A stretch of 64,000 nt of DNA from Petunia secreta (GCA_029990175.1 JARKIP010000526.1:15001-79000), one strand, 5' to 3'. Shown: positions 24,721 through 37,420, numbered from the stretch's first letter. Numbers and translations are program-made. The notes: generated by a model from the letters alone, not told the origin.

Positions 24721-26210
24721 GTTTGCACTGTATATAGCGAACATATAAAAAAGAGGCAGGCGTTGTAAAGGAAAATGGGCTAGTACTCAGTTTTTTGAAA
24801 AATCTGGTATTTCGTGCTTTCTGAAGGTGCGGACTGTTCAAAAAATTAAAATTCAAAATTTTGTCAAGAAATGCTATAAAAAGGGATAGTTTGCACTTTC
24901 TATAGCGAACATATAAAAAAGAGGCAGGCGTTGTAAAGAAAAATGGGCTAGTACTCAGTTTTTTGAAAAATCTGGTATTTCGTGCTTTCTGAAGCTGCGG
25001 ACTGTTCAGAAAATGAAAATTCAAAATTTTGTCAAGAAATGCTATAAAAAGGGATAGTTTGCACTTTATATAGCGAACATATAAAAAAGAGGTAGGCGTT
25101 GTAAAGAAAAATGGGCTAGTACTCAGTTTTTTGAAAAATCTGGTATTTCGTGCTTTCCGAAAGGGCGGACTGTTCAAAAAATAAAAATTCAAAATTTTGT
25201 CAAGAAATGCTATATAAAGGGATAGTTTGCACTTTCTATAGCGAACATATAAAAAAGAGGTAGGCGTTGTAAAGAAAAATGGGCTAGTACTCAGTTTTTT
25301 GAAAAATCTGGTATTTCGTGCTTTTCGAAAGGGCGGACTGTTCAAAAAATAAAAATTCAAAATTTTGTCAAGAAATGCTATATAAAGGGATAGTTTGCAC
25401 TTTCTATAGCGAACATATAAAAAAGAGGTAGGCGTTGTAAAGAAAAATGGGCTAGTACTCAGTTTTTTGAAAAATCTGGTATTTCGTTCTTTCCGAAGAG
25501 GCGGACTGTTCAAAAAATGAAAATTCAAAATTTTGTCAAGAAATACTATAAAAAAGGATAGTTTGCACTTTATATAGCGAACATATAAAAAAGAGGTAGG
25601 CGTTGTAAAGAAAAATGGGCTAGTACTCAGTATTTTGAAAAATCTGGTATTTCGTACATTCTGAAGGTGCGGACTGTTAAAAAAATGAAAATTCAAAATT
25701 TTGTCAAGAAATGCTATAAAAAGGGATATTTTGCACTTTCTATAGCGAACATATAAAAAAGAGGCAGGCGTTGTAAAGAAATATGGGCGAGTATTCAGTT
25801 TTTTGAAAAATCTGGTATTTCGTTCTTTCTGAAAGGGCGGACTGTTCAAAAAATGAAAATTCAAAATTTTGTCAAGAAATGCTATAAAAAGGGATAGTTT
25901 GCACTTTCTATAGCGAACATATAAAAAAGAGGTAGGCGTTGTAAAGAAAAATGGGCTAGTACTCAGTTTTTTGAAAAATCTGGTATTTCGTGCTTTCTGA
26001 AAGGGCGGACTGTTCAAAAAATGAAAATTCAAAATTTTGTCAAGAAATGCTATAAAAAGGGATAGTTTGCACTTTATATAGCGAACATATAAAAAAGAGG
26101 CAGGCGTTGTAAAGAAAAATGGACTAGTACTCAGTTTTTTGAAAAATCTGGTATTTCGTGCTTTCTGAAGGTGCGGACTGTTCAGAAAATGAAAATTCAA
26201 AATTTTGTCA
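24721..26210. repeat. 1.5 kb multi-monomer block, copy 2 of a 40-monomer-displaced duplication
   Basis: This is the partner of 18001-19490 at about 99.8% identity by visual comparison. It begins inside a 9-monomer HOR series (m1-m2 at 24504-24839), whereas copy 1 begins after an m8-type monomer, so the surroundings differ. Copy 2 has GGTAGG/GGGCTAG near 25930-25955 where copy 1 has GGCAGG/GGACTAG. That change could be gene conversion with a neighbouring monomer. Confidence 0.85.
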
Positions 26211-27048
26211 AGAAATGATATAAAAAGGGATAGTTTGCACTTTATATAGCGAACATATAAAAAAGAGTTAGGCGTTGTAAAGAAAAATGGGCTAGTACTC
26301 AGTTTTTTAAAAAATCTGGTATTTCGTGCTTTCTGAAGGTGAGGATTGTTCAAAAAATGAAAATTCAAAATTTTGTCAAGAAATGCTATAAAAAGGGATA
26401 GTTTGCACTTTCTATAGCGAACATATAAAAAAGAGGTAGGCGTTGTAAAGAAAAATGGGCTAGTACTCAGTTTTTTGAAAAATCTGGTATTTCGTGCTTT
26501 CTGAAAGGGCGGACTGTTCAAAAAATGAAAATTCAAAATTTTGTCAAGAAATGCTATAAAAAGGGATAGTTTGCACTTTATATAGCGAACATATAAAAAA
26601 GAGATAGGCGTTGTAAAGAAAAATGGACTAGTACTCAGTTTTTTTAAAAATCTGGTATTTCGTGCTTTCTGAAGGTGCGGACTGTTCAAAAAATGAAAAT
26701 TCAAAATTTTGTCAAGAAATGCTATAAAAAGGGATAGTTTGCACTTTCTATAGCGAACATATAAAAAAGAGGCAGGCGTTGTAAAGAAAAATGGGCTAGT
26801 ACTCAGTTTTTTGAAAAATCTGGTATTTCGTGCTTTCTGAAAGGGCGGACTGTTCAAAAAATGAAAATTCAAAATTTTGTCAAGAAATGCTATAAAAAGG
26901 GATAGTTTGCACTTTATATAGCGAACATATAAAAAAGAGATAGGCGTTGTAAAGAAAAATGGACTAGTACTCAGTTTTTTTAAAAATCTGGTATTTCGTG
27001 CTTTCTGAAGGTGCGGACTGTTCAAAAAATGAAAATTCAAAATTTTGT

Positions 27049-28031
27049 CAAGAAATGCTATAAAAAGGGATAGTTTGCACTTTCTATAGCGAACATATAA
27101 AAAAGAGGCAGGCGTTGTAAAGAAAAATGGGCTAGTACTCAGTTTTTTGAAAAATCTGGTATTTCGTGCTTTCTGAAAGGGCGGACTGTTCAAAAAATGA
27201 AAATTCAAAATTTTGTCAAGAAATGCTATAAAAAGGGATAGTTTGCACTTTATATAGCGAACATATAAAAAAGAGGCAGGCGTTGTAAAGAAAAATGGAC
27301 TAGTACTCAGTTTTTTGAAAAATCTGGTATTTCGTGCTTTCTGAAGGTGCGGACTGTTCAGAAAATGAAAATTCAAAATTTTGTCAAGAAATGATATAAA
27401 AAGGGATAGTTTGCACTTTATATAGCGAACATATAAAAAAGAGTTAGGCGTTGTAAAGAAAAATGGGCTAGTACTGAGTTTTTTAAAAAATCTGGTATTT
27501 CGTGCTTTCTGAAGGTGCGGACTGTTCAAAAAATGAAAATTCAAAATTTTGTCAAGAAATGCTATAAAAAGGGATAGTTTGCACTTTCTATAGCGAACAT
27601 ATAAAAAAGAGGTAGGCGTTGTAAAGAAAAATGGGCTAGTACTCAGTTTTTTGAAAAATCTGGTATTTCGTGCTTTCTGAAGGTGCGGACTGTTCAGAAA
27701 ATGAAAATTCAAAATTTTGTCAAGAAATGCTATAAAAAGGGATAGTTTGCACTTTATATAGCGAACATATAAAAAAGAGGTAGGCGTTGTAAAGAAAAAT
27801 GGGCTAGTACTCAGTTTTTTGAAAAATCTGGTATTTCGTACATTCTGAAGGTGCGGACTGTTCAAAAAATGAAAATTCAAAATTTTGTCAAGAAATGCTA
27901 TAAAAAGGGATAGTTTGCATTTTCTATAGCGAACATATAAAAAAGAGGTAGGCGTTGTAAAGAAAAATTGGCTAGTACTCAGTATTTTGAAAAATCTGGT
28001 ATTTCGTACATTCTGAAGGTGCGGACTGTTC
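27049..28031. repeat. 9-monomer HOR copy, m4-m9 only
   Basis: Monomers m4 (TTCTAT/GGCAGG, GAAAGGGCGG), m5 (GGACTAG), m6 (GATATA/GTTAGG), m7 (TTCTAT, CAGAAAATG), m8 (TTATAT, TACATTC with GACTGTTC) and m9 (GCATTTTC, ATTGGC, AATAAAAATTC) follow in canonical order. The monomers before it belong to a two-monomer alternation (GAAAGGGCGG type and GAGATAGG/GGACTAG type) visible from about 26.4 kb. A second m9-like monomer follows and carries the first 5-bp GCGGA duplication. Confidence 0.7.
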
Positions 28032-31000
28032 AAAAAATAAAAATTCAAAATTTTGTCAAGAAATGCTATAAAAAGGGATAGTTTGCATTTTCTATAGCGA
28101 ACATATAAAAAAGAGGTAGGCGTTGTAAAGAAAAATTGGCTAGTACTCAGTATTTTGAAAAATCTGGTATTTCGTACATTCTGAAGGTGCGGAGCGGACT
28201 GTTCAAAAAATGAAAATTCAAAATTTTGTCAAGAAATGCTATAAAAAGGGATAGTTTGCACTTTATATAGCGAACATATAAAAAAGACTTAGGCGTTGTA
28301 AAGAAAAATGGGCTAGTACTCAGTTTTTTAAAAAATCTGGTATTTCGTGCTTTCTGAAGGTGCGGACTGTTCAAAAAATGAAAATTCAAAATTTTGTCAA
28401 GAAATGCTATAAAAAGGGATAGTTTGCACTTTCTATAGCGAACATATAAAAAAGAGGCAGGCGTTGTAAAGAAAAATGGGCTAGTACTCAATTTTTTGAA
28501 AAATGTGGTATTTCGTGCTTTCTGAAAGGGCGGACTGTTCAAAAAATGAAAATTCAAAATTTTGTCAAGAAATGCTATAAAAAGGGATAGTTTGCACTTT
28601 ATATAGAGAACATATAAAAAAGAGGTAGGCGTTGTAAAGAAAAATTGGCTAGTACTCAGTATTTTGAAAAATCTGGTATTTCGTACATTCTGAAGGTGCG
28701 GACTGTTCAAAAAATAAAAATTCAAAATTTTGTCAAGAAATGCTATAAAAAGGGATAGTTTGCATTTTCTATAGCGAACATATAAAAAAGAGGTAGGCGT
28801 TGTAAAGAAAAATTGGCTAGTACTCAGTATTTTGAAAAATCTGGTATTTCGTACATTCTGAAGGTGCGGAGCGGACTGTTCAAAAAATGAAAATTCAAAA
28901 TTTTGTCAAGAAATGCTATAAAAAGGGATAGTTTGCACTTTATATAGCGAACATATAAAAAAGACTTAGGCGTTGTAAAGAAAAATGGGCTAGTACTCAG
29001 TTTTTTAAAAAATCTGGTATTTCGTGCTTTCTGAAGGTGCGGACTGTTCAAAAAATGAAAATTCAAAATTTTGTCAAGAAATGCTATAAAAAGGGATAGT
29101 TTGCACTTTCTATAGCGAACATATAAAAAAGAGGTAGGCGTTGTAAAGAAAAATGGGCTAGTACTCAGTTTTTTGAAAAATCTGGTATTTCGTACATTCT
29201 GAAGGTGCGGACTGTTCAAAAAATGAAAATTCAAAATTTTGTCAAGAAATGCTATAAAAAGGGATAGTTTGCATTTTCTATAGCGAACATATAAAAAAGA
29301 GGTAGGCGTTGTAAAGAAAAATTGGCTAGTACTCAGTATTTTGAAAAATCTGGTATTTCGTACATTCTGAAGGTGCGGACTGTTCAAAAAATGAAAATTC
29401 AAAATTTTGTCAAGAAATGCTATAAAAAGGGATAGTTTGCACTTTCTATAGCGAACATATAAAAAAGAGGCAGGCGTTGTAAAGAAAAATGGGCTAGTAC
29501 TCAGTTTTTTGAAAAATCTGGTATTTCGTGCTTTCTGAAAGGGCGGACTGTTCAAAAAATGAAAATTCAAAATTTTGTCAAGAAATGCTATAAAAAGGGA
29601 TAGTTTGCACTTTTTATAGCGAACATATAAAAAAGAGGTAGGCGTTGTAAAGAAAAATGGGCTATTACTCAGTTTTTTGAAAAATCTGGTATTTCGTGCT
29701 TTCTGAAGATGCGGACTTTTCAAAAAATGAAAATTCAAAATTTTGTCAAGAAATGCTATAAAAAGGGATAGTTTGCACTTTCTATAGCGAACATATAAAA
29801 AAGAGGCAGGCGTTGTAAAGAAAAATGGGCTAGTACTCAATTTTTTGAAAAATCTGGTATTTCGTTCTTTCTGAAAGGGCGGACTGTTCAAAAAATGAAA
29901 ATTCAAAATTTTGTCAAGAAATGCTATAAAAAGGGATAGTTTGCACTTTATATAGCGAACATATAAAAAAGAGTTAGGCGTTGTAAAGAAAAATGGGATA
30001 GTACTCAGTTTTTTAAAAAATCTGGTATTTCGTGCTTTCTGAAGGTGCGGACTGTTTAAAAAATGAAAATTAAAAATTTTGTCAAGAAATGCTATAAAAA
30101 GGGATAGTTTGCACTTTATATAGCGAACATATAAAAAAGAGGTAGGCGTTGTAAAGAAAAATGGGCTAGTACTCAGTTTTTTGAAAAATCTGGTATTTCG
30201 TGCTTTCTGAAAGGGCGGACTGTTCAAAAAATGAAAATTCAAAATTTTGTCAAGAAATGCTATAAAAAGGGATAGTTTGCACTTTATATAGCGAACATAT
30301 AAAAAAGAGGTAGGCGTTGTAAAGAAAAATGGGCTAGTACTCAGTTTTTTGAAAAATCTGGTATTTCGTGCTTTCTGAAGGTGCGGACTGTTCAGAAAAT
30401 GAAAATTCAAAATTTTGTCAAGAAATGCTATAAAAAGGGATAGTTTACACTTTATATAGCGAACATATAAAAAAGAGGTAGGCGTTGTAAAGAAAAATGG
30501 GCTAGTACTTAGTTTTTTGAAAAATCTTGTATTTCGTGCATTCTGAAGGTGCGGACTGTTCAAAAAATGAAAATTCAAAATTTTGTCAAGAAATGCTATA
30601 AAAAGGGATAGTTTGCACTTTATATAGCGAACATATAAAAAAGAGGTAGGCGTTGTAAAGAAAAATGGGCTAGTACTCAGTTTTTTGAAAAATCTGGTAT
30701 TTCGTGCTTTTCGAAAGGGCGGACTGTTCAAAAAATGAAAATTCAAAATTTTGTCAAGAAATGCTATATAAAGGGATAGTTTGCACTTTCTATAGCGAAC
30801 ATATAAAAAAGAGGTAGGCGTTGTAAAGAAAAATGGGCTAGTACTCAGTTTTTTGAAAAATCTGGTATTTCGTGCTTTCTGAAGGTGCGGACTGTTCAAA
30901 AAATGAAAATTCAAAATTTTGTCAAGAAATGCTATAAAAAGGGATAGTTTGCACTTTCTATAGCGAACATATAAAAAAGAGGCAGGCGTTGTAAAGAAAA

Positions 31001-32586
31001 ATGGGCTAGTACTCAGTTTTTTGAAAAATCTGGTATTTCGTGCTTTCTGAAGGTGCGGACTGTTCAAAAAATTAAAATTCAAAATTTTGTCAAGAAATGC
31101 TATAAAAAGGGATAGTTTGCACTTTCTATAGCGAACATATAAAAAAGAGGCAGGCGTTGTAAAGAAAAATGGGCTAGTACTCAGTTTTTTGAAAAATCTG
31201 GTATTTCGTGCTTTCTGAAGGTGCGGACTGTTCAGAAAATGAAAATTCAAAATTTTGTCAAGAAATGCTATAAAAAGGGATAGTTTGCACTTTATATAGC
31301 GAACATATAAAAAAGAGGTAGGCGTTGTAAAGAAAAACGGGCTAGTACTCAGTTTTTTGAAAAATCTGGTATTTCGTGCTTTTCGAAAGGGCGGACTGTT
31401 CAAAAAATGAAAATTCAAAATTTTGTCAAGAAATGCTATATAAAGGGATAGTTTGCACTTTCTATAGCGAACATATAAAAAAGAGGTAGGCGTTGTAAAG
31501 AAAAATGGGCTAGTACTCAGTTTTTTGAAAAATCTGGTATTTCGTTCTTTCCGAAGAGGCGGACTGTTCAAAAAATGAAAATTCAAAATTTTGTCAAGAA
31601 ATGCTATAAAAAGGGATAGTTTGCACTTTATATAGCGAACATATAAAAAAGAGGTAGGCGTTGTAAAGAAAAATGGGCTAGTACTCAGTATTTTGAAATA
31701 TCTGGTATTTCGTACATTCTGAAGGTGCGGACTGTTCAAAAAATGAAAATTCAAAATTTTGTCAAGAAATGCTATAAAAAGGGATATTTTGCACTTTCTA
31801 TAGCGAACATATAAAAAAGAGGCAGGCGTTGTAAAGGAAAATGGGCTAGTACTCAGTTTTTTGAAAAATCTGGTATTTCGTGCTTTCTGAAGGTGCGGAC
31901 TGTTCAAAAAATTAAAATTCAAAATTTTGTCAAGAAATGCTATAAAAAGGGATAGTTTGCACTTTATATACCGAACATATAAAAAATAGGTAGGCGTTGT
32001 AAAGAAAAATGGACTAGTACTCAGTTTTTTGAAAAATCTGGTATTTCGTGCTTTCTGAAGGTGCGGACTGTTCAGAAAATGAAAATTCAAAATTTTGTCA
32101 AGAAATGCTATAAAAAGGGATAGTTTGCACTGTATATAGCGAACATATAAAAAAGAGGCAGGCGTTGTAAATGAAAATGGGCTAGTACTCAGTTTTTGAA
32201 AAATCTGGTATTTCGTGCTTTCTGAAGGTGCGGACTGTTCAAAAAATTAAAATTCAAAATTTTGTCAAGAAATGCTATAAAAAGGGATAGTTTGCACTTT
32301 CTATAGCGAACATATAAAAAAGAGGTAGGCGTTGTAAAGAAAAATGGGCTAGTACTCAGTTTTTTGAAAAATCTGGTATTTCGTTCTTTCCGAAGAGGCG
32401 GACTGTTCAAAAAATGAAAATTCAAAATTTTGTCAAGAAATGCTATAAAAAGGGATAGTTTGCACTTTATATAGCGAACATATAAAAAAGAGGTAGGCGT
32501 TGTAAAGAAAAATGGGCTAGTACTCAGTATTTTGAAAAATCTGGTATTTCGTACATTCTGAAGGTGCGGACTGTTCAAAAAATGAA

Positions 32587-35500
32587 AATTCAAAATTTTG
32601 TCAAGAAATGCTATAAAAAGGGATATTTTGCACTTTCTATAGCGAACATATAAAAAAGAGGAAGGCGTTGTAAAGAAATATGGGCTAGTACTCAGTTTTT
32701 TGAAAAATGTGGTATTTCGTGCTTTCTGAAAGGGCGGACTGTTCAAAAAATGAAAATTCAAAATTTTGTCAAGAAATGCTATAAAAAGGGATAGTTTGCA
32801 CTTTATATACCGAACATATAAAAAATAGGTAGGCGTTGTAAAGAAAAATGGACTAGTACTCAGTTTTTTGAAAAATCTGGTATTTCGTGCTTTCTGAAGG
32901 TGCGGACTGTTCAGAAAATGAAAATTCAAAATTTTGTCAAGAAATGCTATAAAAAGGGATAGTTTGCACTGTATATAGCGAACATATAAAAAAGAGGCAG
33001 GCGTTGTAAATGAAAATGGGCTAGTACTCAGTTTTTTGAAAAATCTGGTATTTCGTGCTTTCTGAAGGTGCGGACTGTTCAAAAAATTAAAATTCAAAAT
33101 TTTGTCAAGAAATGCTATAAAAAGGGATAGTTTGCACTTTCTATAGCGAACATATAAAAAAGAGGCAGGCGTTGTAAAGAAAAATGGGCTAGTACTCAGT
33201 TTTTTGAAAAATCTGGTATTTCGTGCTTTCTGAAGGTGCGGACTGTTCAGAAAATGAAAATTCAAAATTTTGTCAAGAAATGCTATAAAAAGGGATAGTT
33301 TGCACTTTATATAGCGAACATATAAAAAAGAGGTAGGCGTTGTAAAGAAAAACGGGCTAGTACTCAGTTTTTTGAAAAATCTGGTATTTCGTGCTTTTCG
33401 AAAGGGCGGACTGTTCAAAAAATGAAAATTCAAAATTTTGTCAAGAAATGCTATATAAAGGGATAGTTTGCACTTTCTATAGCGAACATATAAAAAAGAG
33501 GTAGGCGTTGTAAAGAAAAATGGGCTAGTACTCAGTTTTTTGAAAAATCTGGTATTTCGTTCTTTCCGAAGAGGCGGACTGTTCAAAAAATGAAAATTCA
33601 AAATTTTGTCAAAAAATGCTATAAAAAGGGATAGTTTGCACTTTATATAGCGAACATATAAAAAAGAGGTAGGCGTTGTAAAGAAAAATGGGCTAGTACT
33701 CAGTATTTTGAAAAATCTGGTATTTCGTACATTCTGAAGATGCGGACTGTTCAAAAAATGAAAATTCAAAATTTTGTCAAGAAATGCTATAAAAAGGGAT
33801 ATTTTGCACTTTCTATAGCGAACATATAAAAAAGAGGCAGGCGTTGTAAAGGAAAATGGGCTAGTACTCAGTTTTTTGAAAAATCTGGTATTTCGTGCTT
33901 TCTGAAGGTGCGGACTGTTCAAAAAATTAAAATTCAAAATTTTGTCAAGAAATGCTATAAAAAGGGATAGTTTGCACTTTCTATAGCGAACATATAAAAA
34001 AGAGGCAGGCATTGTAAAGAAAAATGGGCTAGTACTCAGTTTTTTGAAAAATCTGGTATTTCGTGCTTTCTGAAGGTGCGGACTGTTCAGAAAATGAAAA
34101 TTCAAAATTTTGTCAAGAAATGCTATAAAAAGGGATAGTTTGCACTTTATATAGCGAACATATAAAAAAGAGGTAGGCGTTGTAAAGAAAAACGGGCTAG
34201 TACTCAGTTTTTTGAAAAATCTGGTATTTCGTGCTTTTCGAAAGGGCGGACTGTTCCAAAAATGAAAATTCAAAATTTTGTCAAGAAATGCTATATAAAG
34301 GGATAGTTTGCACTTTCTATAGCGAACATATAAAAAAGAGGTAGGCGTTGTAAAGAAAAATGGGCTAGTACTCAGTTTTTTGAAAAATCTGGTATTTCGT
34401 TCTTTCCGAAGAGGCGGACTGTTCAAAAAATGAAAATTCAAAATTTTGTCAAGAAATGCTATAAAAAGGGATAGTTTGCACTTTATATAGCGAACATATA
34501 AAAAAGAGGTAGGCGTTGTAAAGAAAAATGGGCTAGTACTCAGTATTTATAAAAATCTGGTATTTCGTACATTCTGAAGGTGCGGACTGTTCAAAAAATG
34601 AAAATTCAAAATTTTGTCAAGAAATGCTATATAAAGGGATAGTTTGCACTTTCTATAGCGAACATATAAAAAAGAGGTAGGCGTTGTAAAGAAAAATGGG
34701 CTAGTACTCAGTTTTTTGAAAAATCTGGTATTTCGTACATTCTGAAGGTGCGGACTGTTCAAAAAATGAAAATTCAAAATTTTGTCAAGAAATGCTATAA
34801 AAAAGGGATAGTTTGCACTTTATATAGCGAACATATAAAAAAGAGGTAGGCGTTGTAAAGAAAAAATGGGCTAGTACTCAGTATTTATAAAAATCTGGTA
34901 TTTCGTACATTCTGAAGGTGCGGACTGTTCAAAAAATGAAAATTCAAAATTTTGTCAAGAAATGCTATAAAAAGGGATATTTTGCACTTTCTATAGCGAA
35001 CATATAAAAAAGAGGAAGGCGTTGTAAAGAAATATGGGCTAGTACTCAGTTTTTTGAAAAATGTGGTATTTCGTGCTTTCTGAAAGGGCGGACTGTTCAA
35101 AAAATGAAAATTCAAAATTTTGTCAAGAAATGCTATAAAAAGGGATAGTTTGCACTTTATATACCGAACATATAAAAAAGAGGTAGGCGTTGTAAAGAAA
35201 AATGGACTAGTACTCAGTTTTTTGAAAAATCTGGTATTTCGTGCTTTCTGAAGGTGCGGACTGTTCAGAAAAATGAAAATTCAAAATTTTGTCAAGAAAT
35301 GCTATAAAAAGGGATAGTTTGCACTGTATATAGCGAACATATAAAAAAGAGGCAGGCGTTGTAAATGAAAATGGGCTAGTACTCAGTTTTTTGAAAAATC
35401 TGGTATTTCGTGCTTTCTGAAGGTGCGGACTGTTCAAAAAATTAAAATTCAAAATTTTGTCAAGAAATGCTATAAAAAGGGATAGTTTGCACTTTCTATA

Positions 35501-37303
35501 GCGAACATATAAAAAAGAGGCAGGCGTTGTAAAGAAAAATGGGCTAGTACTCAGTTTTTTGAAAAATCTGGTATTTCGTTGCTTTCTGAAGGTGCGGACT
35601 GTTCAGAAAATGAAAATTCAAAATTTTGTCAAGAAATGCTATAAAAAGGGATAGTTTGCACTTTATATAGCGAAACATATAAAAAAGAGGTAGGCGTTGT
35701 AAAGAAAAACGGGCTAGTACTCAGTTTTTTGAAAAATCTGGTATTTCGTGCTTTTCGAAAAGGGCGGACTGTTCAAAAAATGAAAATTCAAAATTTTGTC
35801 AAGAAATGCTATATAAAGGGATAGTTTGCACTTTCTATAGCGAACATATAAAAAAGAGGTAGGCGTTGTAAAGAAAAATGGGCTAGTACTCAGTTTTTTG
35901 AAAAATCTGGTATTTCGTACATTCTGAAGGTGCGGACTGTTCAAAAAATGAAAATTCAAAATTTTGTCAAGAAATGCTATAAAAAGGGATAGTTTGCACT
36001 TTATATAGCGAACATATAAAAAAGAGGTAGGCGTTGTAAAGAAAAATGGGCTAGTACTCAGTATTTATAAAAATCTGGTATTTCGTACATTCTGAAGGTG
36101 CGGACTGTTCAAAAAATGAAAATTCAAAATTTTGTCAAGAAATGCTATAAAAAGGGATATTTTGCACTTTCTATAGCGAACATATAAAAAAGAGGAAGGC
36201 GTTGTAAAGAAATATGGGCTAGTACTCAGTTTTTTGAAAAATGTGGTATTTCGTGCTTTCTGAAAGGGCGGACTGTTCAAAAAATGAAAATTCAAAATTT
36301 TGTCAAGAAATGCTATAAAAAGGGATAGTTTGCACTTTATATACCGAACATATAAAAAAGAGGTAGGCGTTGTAAAGAAAAATGGACTAGTACTCAGTTT
36401 TTTGAAAAATCTGGTATTTCGTGCTTTCTGAAGGTGCGGACTGTTCAGAAAATGAAAATTCAAAATTTTGTCAAGAAATGCTATAAAAAGGGATAGTTTG
36501 CACTGTATATAGCGAACATATAAAAAAGAGGCAGGCGTTGTAAATGAAAATGGGCTAGTACTCAGTTTTTTGAAAAATCTGGTATTTCGTGCTTTCTGAA
36601 GGTGCGGACTGTTCAAAAAATTAAAATTCAAAATTTTGTCAAGAAATGCTATAAAAAGGGATAGTTTGCACTTTCTATAGCGAACATATATAAAAGAGGC
36701 AGGCGTTGTAAAGAAAAATGGGCTAGTACTCAGTTTTTTGAAAAATCTGGTATTTCGTGCTTTCTGAAGGTGCGGACTGTTCAGAAAATGAAAATTCAAA
36801 ATTTTGTCAAGAAATGCTATAAAAAGGGATAGTTTGCACTTTATATAGCGAACATATAAAAAAGAGGTAGGCGTTGTAAAGAAAAACGGGCTAGTACTCA
36901 GTTTTTTGAAAAATCTGGTATTTCGTGCTTTTCGAAAGGGCGGACTGTTCAAAAAATGAAAATTCAAAATTTTGTCAAGAAATGCTATATAAAGGGATAG
37001 TTTGCACTTTCTATAGCGAACATATAAAAAAGAGGTAGGCGTTGTAAAGAAAAATGGGCTAGTACTCAGTTTTTTGAAAAATCTGGTATTTCGTTCTTTC
37101 CGAAGAGGCGGACTGTTCAAAAAATGAAAATTCAAAATTTTGTCAAAAAATGCTATAAAAAGGGATAGTTTGCACTTTATATAGCGAACATATAAAAAAG
37201 AGGTAGGCGTTGTAAAGAAAAATGGGCTAGTACTCAGTATTTTGAAAAATCTGGTATTTCGTACATTCTGAAGGTGCGGACTGTTCAAAAAATGAAAATT
37301 CAA
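32587..37303. repeat. 7-monomer HOR, copies near 32587, 34941 and 36121
   Basis: The series is: GGAAGG/ATATGGG/ATGTGG monomer; ATACCGAAC/GGACTAG monomer; TGTATAT with TAAATGAAAA and AATTAAAA; TTCTAT/GGCAGG with CAGAAAATG; GAAAAACGGG with TTTTCGAAAGGG; CTATATAAAGG; and a TTATAT monomer ending TACATTC. Copies 2 and 3 are 1,180 bp apart, which is 7 x 168 plus four single-base insertions private to copy 2. The stretch 32587-33830 matches 36121-37364 at an offset of 3,534 bp with only a few differences, including the unusual GTCAAAAAATGC in both. Between copies 1 and 2 lie further partial series. Confidence 0.75.
34795..35765. other. Cluster of six single-base insertions
   Basis: Compared with neighbouring copies of the same HOR there is one extra base near 34801 (ATAAAAAAGGG), 34865 (GAAAAAATGGG), 35270 (CAGAAAAATG), 35580 (TTCGTTGC), 35674 (GCGAAACAT) and 35761 (TTCGAAAAGGG). 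All are +1 events, five of them in A runs, within 1 kb. The sister copies at 32.6-33.8 and 36.1-37.3 kb lack them. A poorly polished assembly stretch is the simplest reading; true decay of this copy is the alternative. Confidence 0.7.
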
Positions 37304-37420
37304 AATTTTGTCAAGAAATGCTATAAAAAGGGATATTTTGCACTTTCTATAGCGAACATATAAAAAAGAGGAAGGCGTTGTAAAGAAATATGGGCTAGTA
37401 CTCAGTTTTTTGAAAAATCT

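Larger units (their letters stand above)
17147..28048 (-). other. 3,633-codon open frame created by the 168-bp period (probably not a gene)
   Basis: The frame spans about 65 monomers and would encode a 56-residue repeat rich in Phe, Leu, Ser and Lys, for example NFHFLNSPHLQKARNTRFF. It opens at TTG (28048-28046), not ATG, and I saw no methionine after the first residue. The monomer has no CAT on the plus strand in this phase, so the consensus lacks an in-frame ATG. Common variants change residues (R/I/K at m43, A/T/N at m67-m68, K/N at m129, A/V at m127), with no clear bias to silent sites. The 5' end coincides with a frameshifting variant, and the 3' end with the base missing near 17212. No signal peptide, known domain or promoter was recognised. 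A real repeat protein cannot be fully excluded but is unlikely. Confidence 0.9.
11431..28190. repeat. Homogeneous, nearly indel-free core of the array
   Basis: Over almost 17 kb the 168-bp register is kept nearly perfectly. The one clear length change I found is a single A missing near 17212 (GAAAATGGGC instead of GAAAAATGGGC). Monomer types follow ordered series, including the 9-monomer HOR and a duplicated 1.5 kb block. This contrasts with the flanks, where length changes occur every few hundred bases to 1-2 kb. The core may be the most recently amplified part of the array, or the best-polished part of the assembly. Confidence 0.75.
28191..37420. repeat. Array domain with ACGGG, CCGAAC and TTCCGAAGAGG monomer variants
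   Basis: This domain is only satellite. It opens with two 5-bp GCGGA duplications (28191 and 28868) four monomers apart. Variants frequent here and rare elsewhere are GAAAAACGGG (near 31337, 33352, 34192, 35709 and 36886), ATATACCGAAC (near 31970, 32810, 35162 and 36350) and CTATATAAAGG linked with TTTTCGAAAGGG. Length changes are few to 34.4 kb, then cluster at 34.5-37.5 kb. Confidence 0.7.

Noticed and set aside
17147..28048. Giant repeat protein gene on the minus strand
   Set aside because: The frame is open only because the period is a multiple of three. It has no in-frame ATG in the consensus, starts with TTG, shows free amino-acid change, and is broken elsewhere by amplified frameshift variants. 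It is reported as an open frame, not as a CDS.
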